Positions 18,143 to 25,616 of a stretch of 42,387 bases of DNA are shown here, one piece after another. The DNA is taken from NCBI GenBank assembly GCA_903904515.1, contig CAIVCR010000097.1, positions 1-42,387 on the forward strand, read 5' to 3'. Position 1 is the first letter of the stretch; each line of letters starts with the position of its first letter. This DNA comes from an uncultured Bacteroidia bacterium (GTDB lineage Bacteria > Bacteroidota > Bacteroidia > Bacteroidales > Prolixibacteraceae). The notes below the pieces were generated by a model. That model saw only the letters and a program-made list of their open reading frames with translations, did no database searches and was not told the origin of the DNA. The position numbers were made by a program, and so were the translations under genes.

Positions 18143-19114
18143 ATGAAGGAAATAATTCCTCCCGTACCCAGAGAGATTATCGAAGCAGAGCTAACACCGG
18201 ATAAATTTCAACGGAAAACAAATAAAGCCGACAACGAAATATATATCCTAACCTTTCACGATTCGCCCAATATAATGCGCGAAATCGGTCGGTTAAGAGA
18301 GTTGACTTTTCGGGCAGCAGGCGGAGGCGTTGGAGAAGAGGTTGATATTGACCATTACGATATTACGGATGAAAATCCATACAAACAGCTGATTGTCTGG
18401 GATCCAAGTCGCAGGGAGATTCTTGGCGGATACCGGTTTATTCATTGTGCCGGTCTTTCCCGCGGTAAAAATGGTGAAGTGCCACTTGCAACCTCCCATT
18501 TATTCAATTTTTCAGAAGAATTTATTGATGAGTATCTTCCATATGTGATTGAGTTGGGCCGCTCATTTGTGCAGCCTGATTACCAGTCAAGCAAAGCGGG
18601 AGCCAAAGCCCTTTTTGCACTCGATAACCTTTGGGATGGACTTGGCGCCTTAATTATTGATCATCCCGATATCCGTTACTTTTTCGGTAAAGTGACCATG
18701 TACACCCACTATAATGTGCATGCAAGAAATCTGATTCTCCATTTCTTTGAGAAATTCTTTCCCGATCCAAAGGGGTTAGTAACCCCGAAAAACAGGATGC
18801 CTGTCAATTCCGATTCTCAGCATTTGGATGAACTGTTTTTAGGAAAAGGGTACGACGAGGCCTACAAGATCCTTTCGGCTGAAGTTCGGAAACATGGTGA
18901 AAATATACCACCGCTGATCAATGCCTACATGAGTCTTACCCCCTCCATGCGCACCTTCGGAACAGTTATCAGCGATGAGTTTGGAGACGTGGAAGAAACA
19001 GGAATTTTACTCGATATCGACGATATGTACGACACCAAAATCGATCGTCACGTTTCGACCTACCTTGAAGAGCTCGCCGATAAACACGAAGACCCAAAAG
19101 TTAGATTTCAGTAG
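18143..19114 (+). CDS. OlsB/GlsB-like amino acid N-acyltransferase
   Basis: GNAT-fold protein of the OlsB/hemolysin-like family that transfers a 3-hydroxyacyl chain from ACP to an amino acid amine, the first step of glycine- or ornithine-lipid synthesis; 323 residues. The conserved core is visible: LRELTFRAAGGGVGEEVD, then WDPSRREILGGYRFI, then ELGRSFVQPDYQ, then LWDGLGALIIDHPDIRYFFG followed by VTMYTHYN. Residues after about 210 form a longer C-terminal part than in proteobacterial OlsB. It follows the PlsC-like acyltransferase, making a two-gene lipid module. Substrate (glycine or another amino acid) is not readable from sequence. Confidence 0.82.
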   Translation: MKEIIPPVPREIIEAELTPDKFQRKTNKADNEIYILTFHDSPNIMREIGRLRELTFRAAGGGVGEEVDIDHYDITDENPYKQLIVWDPSRREILGGYRFIHCAGLSRGKNGEVPLATSHLFNFSEEFIDEYLPYVIELGRSFVQPDYQSSKAGAKALFALDNLWDGLGALIIDHPDIRYFFGKVTMYTHYNVHARNLILHFFEKFFPDPKGLVTPKNRMPVNSDSQHLDELFLGKGYDEAYKILSAEVRKHGENIPPLINAYMSLTPSMRTFGTVISDEFGDVEETGILLDIDDMYDTKIDRHVSTYLEELADKHEDPKVRFQ

Positions 19115-19208
19115 CAAGTAATAGAAATTAGGATATTGGTTGTTTTTTTAGATTATGTGAATCTAACACCAGATTGAAGCCTTGTCGTGCATAAATTCGT
19201 AGAGGCAA

Positions 19209-19480
19209 GAATCATGCAAAGGTACCCGGAGAAACACAAGGTATAAGCCTTTTGATTTCCTCTTTGCGATCCTTGCGATCTTAGCGTGAAACTCTTTTGC
19301 CAATATACCAGGAGTCGCGCAAAGTACGCGGAGAAACGCAAAGTCATAAGATTTTGATTTCCTCTTTGCGATCCTTGCGATCTTAGCGTGAAACTCTTTT
19401 GCCAGTATATTATGTGTCGTGCAAAGTACGCGGGGAAACGCAAAGTTATGAGCGTATATTTATTCTTTGCGAGAACCTTA
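19209..19480. repeat. 2.5 tandem copies of a ~102-bp repeat
   Basis: The sequence from about 19215 recurs with a 102-bp offset. A nearly perfect block starts TTTGATTTCCTCTTTGCGAT at 19251 and at 19353 and runs about 55 bp, with one difference near its end. A third, partial unit starts near 19420 and runs into the pdxH stop codon. Each unit carries CGCAAAG and later CTTTGCG, so it can fold back. This fills the 363-nt space between the GNAT gene and pdxH. The CTTTGCG/TTAGCGTGAAA phrases resemble dispersed Bacteroidota intergenic repeats. A minus-strand open frame through it is an artefact of the repeat. Confidence 0.75.
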
Positions 19481-20122
19481 TGGTGCGAGTCTTGAAATAA
19501 CCCACTCCTCTCCCTGACGTTCGAAAAGGATCCTGTCATGGAGCCTGTTGGGTCGACCCTGCCAGAATTCAATCCTGAACGGTTCAACCATGTAGCCTCC
19601 CCAATAAGAAGGGCGTTTAATACCCTGGGCAAATGACTGGTCCTGCTGACTTGCCCAAAGGATTTCAAGATATTCCCGATCGGGAACAACCTGACTCTGA
19701 TTGGAGATCACTGCGCTCAATCTGCTTTCGTAAGGCCTGCTGTTAAAATACTCATCCGATACGGCTGAGGTAGTGCGCGTTGCAATCCCTTCAATACGCA
19801 CCTGCCGTTCGAGTTCGGGCCAGTGAAATAGCAATGCAACCTGCTGATTAAATGAAATTTCCTCTCCTTTTCTACTGGAATAATTGGTGAAAAATCCAAA
19901 TCCATTTTTCGAAAAAGCTTTTAACAGTACGATTCTGGCCGAAGGGATCCCTTCCGGGGTTGAGGTTGCCAGAACCATCGAGGTGGGTTCGTTGGTCTCG
20001 GTTTCAATTGCTTCCTTGAGCCACATCTCAAACTGTATCAAAGGATCGCTGTTGAGTTCCTTTTCATCCATCGTCTTAAGCCGGTAGTCCTTTCGTTTAT
20101 CTGCTAAATCCATCTTCATCAT
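19478..20122 (-). CDS. pdxH: Pyridoxamine 5'-phosphate oxidase PdxH
   Basis: FMN-dependent cytoplasmic oxidase that makes pyridoxal 5'-phosphate from PNP or PMP; 214 residues, normal length. Motifs include VLATSTPEGIPSARIVLLK, FFTNYSSRKGEE, the YFNSRPYESRLSA segment, SYWGGYMVEP, and the C-terminal EFWQGRPNRLHDR substrate/FMN signature. Met codons at positions 1, 2 and 4 leave the start uncertain by a few residues. A lone gene whose 3' end touches the 102-bp repeat; divergent from the SRAP gene. Confidence 0.96.
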   Translation of the reverse strand: MMKMDLADKRKDYRLKTMDEKELNSDPLIQFEMWLKEAIETETNEPTSMVLATSTPEGIPSARIVLLKAFSKNGFGFFTNYSSRKGEEISFNQQVALLFHWPELERQVRIEGIATRTTSAVSDEYFNSRPYESRLSAVISNQSQVVPDREYLEILWASQQDQSFAQGIKRPSYWGGYMVEPFRIEFWQGRPNRLHDRILFERQGEEWVISRLAP

Positions 20123-20237
20123 TTTAGGAATAAAACCTTAGTTAGAGCCATATTTGATGTAAAAATAGTATTTTAAGTGTGATATTTTAAAACCTGAAAT
20201 ATCCTTTTTGTATCTTTATAAAAATAACGCAAAAGAG

Positions 20238-21056
20238 ATGTGCGGCAGATATATACTTATTCAGAAGGCATCGGTACTGGAGAAACGTTTCGGGGTCATA
20301 GTTCCCGATACAATCAATCTGGTGCCCTCCTATAACATTGGTCCGGGTAAATTTGCACCGGTTATTACCAACGACCGTCCACATGAAATTCAACTATTCC
20401 GTTTTGGGATGACCCCATCCTGGATGACCAGACCTACTCTTTTAATCAATGCGCGTGCGGAAGGGGACCACAATTCGGACAATAATCCCATTTACAACGG
20501 AGCCAAAGGGATCATCACAAAACCGGCATTCCGCAAACCGATCCGGAGTCAACGATGCCTGATTCCGGCTGATGCCTTTATTGAAGGGCCAGAAAAGGAG
20601 AAATTAAACAGACCCTTCGTCGTCTATCTTAGAGACAAGGTCAGGCCATTTGCCTTTGCAGGGATCTGGGACTGCTGGAGAAATCCGGATACAAGTGAGC
20701 TGATTTACTCCTTTGCCATTATAACTACTGTTGCCAATGAGGTGACCCAAAAAATTCAGCATCACCGATCACCCGTAATTCTGCACCCTGAGGATGAGAA
20801 GAAATGGCTTTCAGACACTCTCCCATTATCGGAAGTGACACGCCTGCTGGTTCCCTACCCGGGTGAATTGATGAACGCTTACCCCATTGCTCCAACAATC
20901 AAAAATCCCGCAGCCGACGATCCAGGACTTATTCATCCTGCCGGAGAACGAATAATGACAGAAACGGTCATTCGGGGATCAAAGGAGACGCGGATAACCG
21001 GTATGGGAAGCAATAAGGATTACGGTTTTAACGAGCAATACCCAATGGGGAACTAA
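20238..21056 (+). CDS. SRAP-domain protein (HMCES/YedK family)
   Basis: Abasic-site sensor that forms a covalent DNA-protein crosslink through Cys2 and protects single-stranded DNA; 272 residues. The start is fixed by chemistry: the family begins Met-Cys-Gly-Arg, and MCGRY is found at the ATG at 20238, although the frame stays open upstream. Other family residues are NARAEG, CLIPADAFIEG with the active-site Glu, and QHHRSPVIL with the active-site His. The C-terminal 50 residues extend beyond a minimal SRAP domain. A TATCTTTA box at 20211 may be its promoter. Confidence 0.92.
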   Translation: MCGRYILIQKASVLEKRFGVIVPDTINLVPSYNIGPGKFAPVITNDRPHEIQLFRFGMTPSWMTRPTLLINARAEGDHNSDNNPIYNGAKGIITKPAFRKPIRSQRCLIPADAFIEGPEKEKLNRPFVVYLRDKVRPFAFAGIWDCWRNPDTSELIYSFAIITTVANEVTQKIQHHRSPVILHPEDEKKWLSDTLPLSEVTRLLVPYPGELMNAYPIAPTIKNPAADDPGLIHPAGERIMTETVIRGSKETRITGMGSNKDYGFNEQYPMGN

Positions 21057-21154
21057 CTTATTTCAGGAAACCCCAACAACCCCGAAGTTGAAGTCTGAAA
21101 ATACCAGCATGTGACATTTATTTCCATTGTACACTGGAAACAATAAATAATGAG

Positions 21155-21183
21155 TGGCAAAAAATTGTGGCCATTTTTTATTT
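21155..21183 (+). terminator. Weak terminator after the SRAP gene
   Basis: TGGC and GCCA (21155-21158 and 21170-21173) flank an 11-nt loop and are followed by TTTTTTATTTT. The stem has only four pairs. A second imperfect hairpin lies just upstream (TTCCA/TGGAA near 21121-21139). Confidence 0.3.
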
Positions 21184-21276
21184 TAAAATTCCATCTTTTT
21201 TTTCGGATTATGAAACCCTATGTCCCGAAATTGCGTATAAGCACTATTAGGGCAGTTATGATTTAATTTAAAACGT

Positions 21277-21663
21277 ATGTATCCACATATCAATAGTAAC
21301 AGAGACCTTCGGCTATTCTTCAGAGATTTAAATGCCGATCGTTCAAAGGGGGAGGCGCTTTTATGGTACGGTGCACTGAAAGCGAAAAAAATGAGAGGTT
21401 ACCAATTTCACCGCCATTATCCTGTTGGTGATTCAATAGTTGATTTTATCTGCGTGAAACTTAACTTTATTATTGAGATTCAAGGTGAGTTAAACTATTC
21501 AGAATTATCAACTGCGCAAAAAAGAAGGGAAGAGTTGGTCAGTATGGGGTATTTGGTACTTAACTTTTCGGAATCAGAGGTCGTCAATCAACTCGACGAA
21601 GTTGTCGAAAGGATAGGCGATGCGGTTGATCTAATCGCAGAAAATTTGAATCTCCAACAGTAA
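21277..21663 (+). CDS. DUF559 (Vsr-like endonuclease fold) protein
   Basis: 128-residue single-domain protein of the DUF559 group, related to very-short-patch-repair endonucleases of the PD-(D/E)xK fold. The typical order is seen: SKGEALLWYGALKAKKMRGYQFHRHYPVG, then IVDFICVKLNFIIEIQG, then RREELVSMGYLVLNFSESEVV. The usual ExDGxxH stretch reads EIQGELN here, so the second acidic residue and the following His are replaced. The Asp in IVDF and the Glu remain. It may be inactive or an ExQ variant. No partner gene is adjacent. Confidence 0.8.
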   Translation: MYPHINSNRDLRLFFRDLNADRSKGEALLWYGALKAKKMRGYQFHRHYPVGDSIVDFICVKLNFIIEIQGELNYSELSTAQKRREELVSMGYLVLNFSESEVVNQLDEVVERIGDAVDLIAENLNLQQ

Positions 21664-21748
21664 TTGAAACGTAATATATTTTTACGTTAAAATTAAAACT
21701 TTCTGTGAAGCAGCTTATTTGCTATTCATACTGATTCTGTATTGCGAC

Positions 21749-21764
21749 TGTAAATTTTTTTACA
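21749..21764. promoter_or_regulatory. Palindrome TGTAAA-N4-TTTACA
   Basis: A perfect 6-bp inverted repeat in the 311-nt gap before the first DUF4402 gene. The same gap has more TTTTACAT-like words (near 21881 and 21911) and a GGCAT-TACAA-ATGCC hairpin near 21832. Shape fits a dimeric regulator site, but no regulator is identified. Confidence 0.3.
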
Positions 21765-21892
21765 TAGTATTATTGGTTACCTATCTACTTATAATATAAT
21801 CTTTTACCTCTTTTTTATTTGAAATACAGTGGCATTACAAATGCCTTTAGGTAACTTTTTGTCCAATTGTATACTTTTATTTTACATTTCTC

Positions 21893-21923
21893 TTGTAAGG
21901 AGCAATTTTTTTACATATTTTTG
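21893..21923 (+). promoter_or_regulatory. Promoter of the first DUF4402 gene
   Basis: TTG at 21893-21895, a 20-nt gap, then TATTTTTG at 21916-21923, an exact TAnnTTTG box. The predicted transcript starts near 21930, about 45 nt before the ATG. The best -33/-7 match in the window. Confidence 0.55.
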
Positions 21924-21966
21924 TATTGTAAGATTTTTCAATGCTAACAGCTTACAAATACAAAAA
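21918..21966. promoter_or_regulatory. Long inverted repeat across the promoter and leader
   Basis: TTTTTGTATTGTAAG (21918-21932) is matched by CTTACAAATACAAAAA (21951-21966): 15 pairs with one bulged A, around an 18-nt centre. The left arm overlaps the -7 box and the right arm ends 8 nt before the ATG. If DNA-bound it would be an operator; the full hairpin would not be made from a start near 21930. Confidence 0.5.
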
Positions 21967-21974
21967 CGTAAAAA

Positions 21975-22448
21975 ATGAAAACGATCTCTTCACTAATGTT
22001 TGCGGCACTACTGATCCTTGGATCAGGAAGCACAACATTGTGCAGAAGTCAGGTTGTTGCAGTAGGACACATTACGGCAGAAGTTATTGAATCGGTCAGT
22101 GCTTCTTCCAATGCGGTCACCAGTTTTGCAATCGGAACTCCAACCGCATCGAGCCTTTTAGCATCGGGACAAGCAGCAACGGCCTCATCGTCGGTAAATC
22201 TCGGAACGATGACCATTAACTCAGGAAGTAATGCAACAGTTAATGTAGTGCTTAAATCTGCAACACTCTCCAATGCTCAGGGAAGTGGATTTACACTAGA
22301 TCCAAGTTTAACGAACAATGCAATGGCAACCGTGGCTTCATCAAACGGATCGCAGAGCATCCAGATCAACGGGACAGCCAATTTAAATGCAAACCAGGAT
22401 GGCGGACTTTACGCGGGTTCTTACACCGTAGTTTTTGCGTACAATTGA
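21975..22448 (+). CDS. DUF4402-like secreted pilin-like protein 1
   Basis: 157 residues with an N-terminal signal peptide (hydrophobic run to about residue 25, cleavage near CRS-Q). The mature part is small, Ser/Thr/Ala/Asn-rich and beta-type, starting with alternating residues (VVAVGHITAEVIESVSA), a possible donor strand. The end, GLYAGSYTVVFAYN, has the G-x-Y-x-G ... YN form shared with the other three DUF4402 proteins in this locus. It lacks the usual L/M-NFG core motif, so membership is less sure than for the others. Own promoter and terminator, so a single-gene transcript. Inferred role: subunit of a surface fibre. Confidence 0.7.
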   Translation: MKTISSLMFAALLILGSGSTTLCRSQVVAVGHITAEVIESVSASSNAVTSFAIGTPTASSLLASGQAATASSSVNLGTMTINSGSNATVNVVLKSATLSNAQGSGFTLDPSLTNNAMATVASSNGSQSIQINGTANLNANQDGGLYAGSYTVVFAYN

Positions 22449-22486
22449 TATCATAGGAATAAAAAGAGGATGGTTTAGTTAGTTTG

Positions 22487-22520
22487 AAACCAGGACAATG
22501 AAAATTATCCTGGTTTTTTT
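22487..22520 (+). terminator. Rho-independent terminator after DUF4402 protein 1
   Basis: AAACCAGGA (22487-22495) pairs with TCCTGGTTT (22508-22516) around a 12-nt loop, followed by a T-run to 22520. A nine-pair stem with a T tail, 38 nt after the stop. Confidence 0.85.
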
Positions 22521-22573
22521 ATCGGCAAGCAGAAGCTGAGTAAAAAAGTTCCCCCACTAATCTAAAAAACTAT

Positions 22574-22630
22574 CCTTCATTCTTTCATTCCCTAATTCCT
22601 TCATTTTTCATTCCTTCATTCCATAATTCC
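22574..22630. repeat. Degenerate TTCATTCC repeat
   Basis: Five or six imperfect copies of TTCATTCC/CTAATTCC words in a row. Resembles common Bacteroidota intergenic simple repeats. It occupies part of the 483-nt gap between DUF4402 genes 1 and 2; no gene is supported there. Confidence 0.55.
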
Positions 22631-22796
22631 CCTCAGGTTTGGTATAGATATTTTTTACACAGCGATAAATAATCTTTACATGCGACCCTATCAAACCCAA
22701 TGTTTTCACCCCTGTTTGAATCAAATCATTATTTAGAATGATTATATTGTAATATTTATATTCGTTGATATACAATGTTTTAAAAGTATTTACAAA

Positions 22797-22822
22797 CAGG
22801 GTTATCAACATTATTAACCCTG
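22797..22822. promoter_or_regulatory. Inverted repeat CAGGGTTA-N10-TAACCCTG
   Basis: Perfect 8-bp arms around a 10-nt centre, 110 nt before the ATG of the second DUF4402 gene. The word AATGTTTT appears nearby at about 22699, 22774 and 22844. No exact TAnnTTTG box was found for this gene, so the repeat may be an operator or a leader hairpin. Confidence 0.45.
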
Positions 22823-22931
22823 GTAACAATTTATGGCACGATTAATGTTTTAACCCAGATTGTAACGTTGAAAAACACAAAAAAATTAATTGGAAACAGA
22901 AAATTTAACCCCAGTTTAAAAAATAAAAATC

Positions 22932-23486
22932 ATGAAAAAATTAATCGTTTTCGCAATCGCAATCTTCGGATTCACTGCCGTTTCTTTTGGACAACCAGGT
23001 AATACTGCCACAGCTACTGTTGGAGCTTCTATCATTACTCCGATTACTATTTCTGCTACCGCTATGAATTTCGGAACTATTCTTGCTGCAAATACAGGAA
23101 CAGCAAATGTAACTATTGCTCCAGGAGGAACTACTACTTATGGAACTGGACTCTCGTATTATTCTAATACTGGTGCTATAGCTACGACGCCTGCCACCTT
23201 TTCTGTTGCTGGGAATTTTAATAACTCCTATGGCATCACTGTTACTGCACCTGTTTCTGTTGTTAATGGTGCGGCGAGTATGGCAATTAGTGCCTGGACT
23301 ATGGGTGCTTTTAGTGGTGCTGGTAGTGGTACCTTTACCCTTGGAGCTGGAACTGGAACCGGAACTCTGAGTGCAGGTGGAACAGAAACGTTTTCAATTG
23401 GTGCAACTTTAGCTGTTACTGCTGGTCAATTAGCTGGAGTATATACTGCTGCTGCTCCAATTAGTGTAACCGTTATTTACAACTAA
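22932..23486 (+). CDS. DUF4402 pilin-like protein 2, likely the major subunit
   Basis: 184 residues: signal peptide MKKLIVFAIAIFGFTAVSFG-Q, then a DUF4402 domain. A Thr/Ala N-terminal strand (TATATVGASIITPITI), the core AMNFGTILAANTGTANVTIAPGG, and the C-terminus GVYTAAAPISVTVIYN are typical. Its codons are strongly T- and A-ending (GCT, ACT, GGA, ATT) and unlike those of the C/G-ending third DUF4402 gene. This is what one expects of a very highly expressed protein, so I infer it is the main structural subunit. Long upstream gap with an inverted repeat, and its own terminator. Confidence 0.87.
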   Translation: MKKLIVFAIAIFGFTAVSFGQPGNTATATVGASIITPITISATAMNFGTILAANTGTANVTIAPGGTTTYGTGLSYYSNTGAIATTPATFSVAGNFNNSYGITVTAPVSVVNGAASMAISAWTMGAFSGAGSGTFTLGAGTGTGTLSAGGTETFSIGATLAVTAGQLAGVYTAAAPISVTVIYN

Positions 23487-23574
23487 GCTATCTGTCCACT
23501 AATCTCGGACGCTCCCTTTGATTGCCATTGTAAAGAATCGGGAGTAAGTCAATTCAGAATTAAATTCAGCAGGT

Positions 23575-23609
23575 AAGACCCGTCCCACTATCCAAACGGG
23601 TCGGGTCTT
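23575..23609 (+). terminator. Hairpin terminator after DUF4402 protein 2
   Basis: AAGACCCG (23575-23582) pairs with CGGGTCTT (23602-23609), with a nested CCCGT/ACGGG alternative. GC-rich stem but no T-run after it; on the opposite strand also no T-run. Confidence 0.55.
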
Positions 23610-23643
23610 CCTCTGAAAATTAAGGATTTAAAATAGCTTCCCG

Positions 23644-23677
23644 TTTGAACAATCAGGCCAAAACGGCATTAACTTTG
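23644..23677 (+). promoter_or_regulatory. Promoter of the third DUF4402 gene
   Basis: TTTG at 23644-23647, a 22-nt gap, then TAACTTTG at 23670-23677, an exact TAnnTTTG box. A CCGGG-TTTAT-CCCGG hairpin (23688-23702) would lie in the leader. Confidence 0.5.
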
Positions 23678-23739
23678 AGACAGCTATCCGGGTTTATCCC
23701 GGCACTGGAAAAACAAATCTTTTGCAGATGCAAAGCACG

Positions 23740-24261
23740 ATGAAAAACAGGATCCTCATTATATTCAGTCTTTCTATACTCTCGGCACTCATTCCGGATA
23801 AAGTCAATGCACAGGCCAGCGTTACTGCCACTGCAACCGCCCAGGTGATTGCAGCCCTCACAGCAACAGAAACAGCCCAGCTTAACTTTGGCCGTTTTTC
23901 GCCTGAGACACAGGGAGGTGTGATCCTGCTGACCCCGGACGGTGTTCTCACCACACAGGGAACCGTAGTTACGGGCGGCGGTGCTCATAGTTCGGCCAGT
24001 TTTTACATCACCGGAGAGCCCAATGCAACGTTCTCCATTATCCTTCCGTCAGCTCCTGCCATCCTTACCAATACAGTTGGTTCACAGACTATGCAGGTAA
24101 ACGGCTGGCAATCGATCCCTGCATCCGGAGTTGGTGTTGGAAAACTGACCGGCGGATCGATTACGGTGCAAATCGGGGCAGCCCTGAATGTCGGGACAAC
24201 CACTGCGAATCCGGTTGGAATTTATACGGGGATTTATTCGATTACGTTCTCCTATAATTGA
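23740..24261 (+). CDS. DUF4402 pilin-like protein 3
   Basis: 173 residues from the ATG at 23740; in-frame ATG and TTG codons a few codons upstream give no better signal peptide. Signal MKNRILIIFSLSILSALIPDKVNA-Q, then ASVTATATAQVIAALTATETAQLNFGRFSPE, the DUF4402 start with an alternating-hydrophobic N-strand and LNFG core. The end is GIYTGIYSITFSYN. Likely an exported fibre subunit delivered by the PapD-like chaperone encoded next, 281 nt away. Base composition is GC-richer than DUF4402 gene 2. Confidence 0.87.
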   Translation: MKNRILIIFSLSILSALIPDKVNAQASVTATATAQVIAALTATETAQLNFGRFSPETQGGVILLTPDGVLTTQGTVVTGGGAHSSASFYITGEPNATFSIILPSAPAILTNTVGSQTMQVNGWQSIPASGVGVGKLTGGSITVQIGAALNVGTTTANPVGIYTGIYSITFSYN

Positions 24262-24271
24262 TCGTATTTGT

Positions 24272-24299
24272 GCCAATTGATACCGATTTTCCGATTGGC
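24272..24299 (+). terminator. Weak hairpin after DUF4402 protein 3
   Basis: GCCAAT (24272-24277) pairs with ATTGGC (24294-24299); no T-run follows. May be only a partial terminator. Confidence 0.3.
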
Positions 24300-24506
24300 C
24301 ACCGAAAATGGAGAATAATCTAAAACCCCGCTACCGCGCTAATCACTATCCGGAAAATATGGTCTTATCAACTGAACGTTGAATTCCTTTACCCGTACGG
24401 CGGGAACATTTGTTCTTTATTCAGTTGAATACGTCTATTTGTAAAGGATCTTGTTCAAAATAAACGTCTTTATAAACGAAAATAATATAAGCAGATTAAT
24501 TTTTTA

Positions 24507-24514
24507 TATATTTG
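24507..24514 (+). promoter_or_regulatory. Possible -7 box before the chaperone gene
   Basis: TATATTTG is an exact TAnnTTTG match 28 nt before the ATG at 24543. No TTG at the usual -33 distance. Confidence 0.4.
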
Positions 24515-24542
24515 AACATATTATTCACTTACTCTCCATGTT

Positions 24543-25424
24543 ATGAAAAGATCGGGCTTTATATTAAAATTTATCATTCAAGGTTCTACATCATCTTACC
24601 GGATATTTTTTGGAGGGTTGCTTTTTTTAGCAATCCTCATGCCTGCAAAGATTCAGGCACAGGGAAATTTGCTGATTACGCCACGTCGTGTGGTTTTTGA
24701 AGGGACCAGGCGATCGCAGGAGCTGAATCTGGCCAATACAGGTAAGGATACGGCTAAGTACAATGTTTCTATCATACAATACCGGATGAAAGAGGACGGT
24801 TCATTTGAAGAGATCACTGTCCCGGATGAAGGACAGAATTTTGCCGATAAATTTATCCGGTTTTTTCCGCGTACAGTCACACTCGCTCCCAATGAGGCGC
24901 AGGTGGTCAAGATGCAGCTGATCAGGGCAGACCAGTTAAAACCGGGTGAATACCGTTCGCACGTTTATTTCAGGGCAGTTCCCAAACAAACCGCATTAGG
25001 TACTGAAGAGAAGGTTAAAGACTCAACCGCTATTGGGGTAAAGCTGGTCCCCATTTTCGGGATCACCATCCCTGTCATTATCCGGGTTGGGGAATCGGCC
25101 ACAAAAGTCAACCTTTCGGATCTTAAGCTTGAAATTATCAGCGATACTATTCCGAGAATTCACGTGACTTTTAACCGTATGGGCAATATGTCGGTTTATG
25201 GTGATTTAAGTGTGGAACACATTTCAGGTCTGGGGATTGTCCAACAGGTTGGGATCGTAAAAGGTATCGCGGTTTACACTCCGAATCCGGTCAGGAAATT
25301 CCAGATGGACCTCGACAATAAAGCCAAAGTGGATTATCACAGCGGATCGTTAAGGGTAACCTTTTCTTCGCAATCGGAGCCAAAACCAGAAAAATACACC
25401 GAAGCGGAGCTTAAGTTGCAGTAA
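24543..25424 (+). CDS. PapD-like periplasmic fimbrial chaperone
   Basis: 293 residues with a long signal peptide (to about residue 39, IQA-Q). Two Ig-like domains as in PapD/FimC chaperones. The first domain begins NLLITPRRVVFEGTRRSQELNLANTG and includes RFFPRTVTLAPNEAQVVKMQL and GEYRSHVYFRAVP, matching the A, F and G strand regions of fimbrial chaperones, with Arg near the start of the mature protein. GITIPVIIRVG marks the domain junction; the second domain is shorter and diverged. Expected to hold DUF4402 subunits in the periplasm and pass them to the usher-like protein encoded downstream. The next gene starts after 192 nt. Confidence 0.85.
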   Translation: MKRSGFILKFIIQGSTSSYRIFFGGLLFLAILMPAKIQAQGNLLITPRRVVFEGTRRSQELNLANTGKDTAKYNVSIIQYRMKEDGSFEEITVPDEGQNFADKFIRFFPRTVTLAPNEAQVVKMQLIRADQLKPGEYRSHVYFRAVPKQTALGTEEKVKDSTAIGVKLVPIFGITIPVIIRVGESATKVNLSDLKLEIISDTIPRIHVTFNRMGNMSVYGDLSVEHISGLGIVQQVGIVKGIAVYTPNPVRKFQMDLDNKAKVDYHSGSLRVTFSSQSEPKPEKYTEAELKLQ

Positions 25425-25616
25425 TCACTCCTGATTATATCGCTTTATGCCCGCTTTTAGTACAAAATATTAAATGATTAAACGACTAATAACGGGTTTT
25501 AAGCTTTTTTTTCTGCCAGAACTCCTTAAATTGACAGGGTCGAAGGATTATGCCCGTGGGCTATGGATTTGTCTCCCGGGGATCCGGAGTATTCACCTTT
25601 TAATACTCCACAAGTG

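Noticed and set aside
19153-19689. Minus-strand open frame of 178 codons
   Set aside because: It runs through the 102-bp repeat and out of frame through pdxH; its protein is itself a tandem repeat of the intergenic unit.
21893-21975. Invertible promoter as in Bacteroides capsule loci
   Set aside because: The arms are only 18 nt apart and overlap the promoter instead of flanking it, and no invertase gene is nearby.
22608-22829. Small minus-strand frame of 73 codons between DUF4402 genes
   Set aside because: A/T-rich composition, overlaps simple repeats and the inverted repeat, no recognisable domain.
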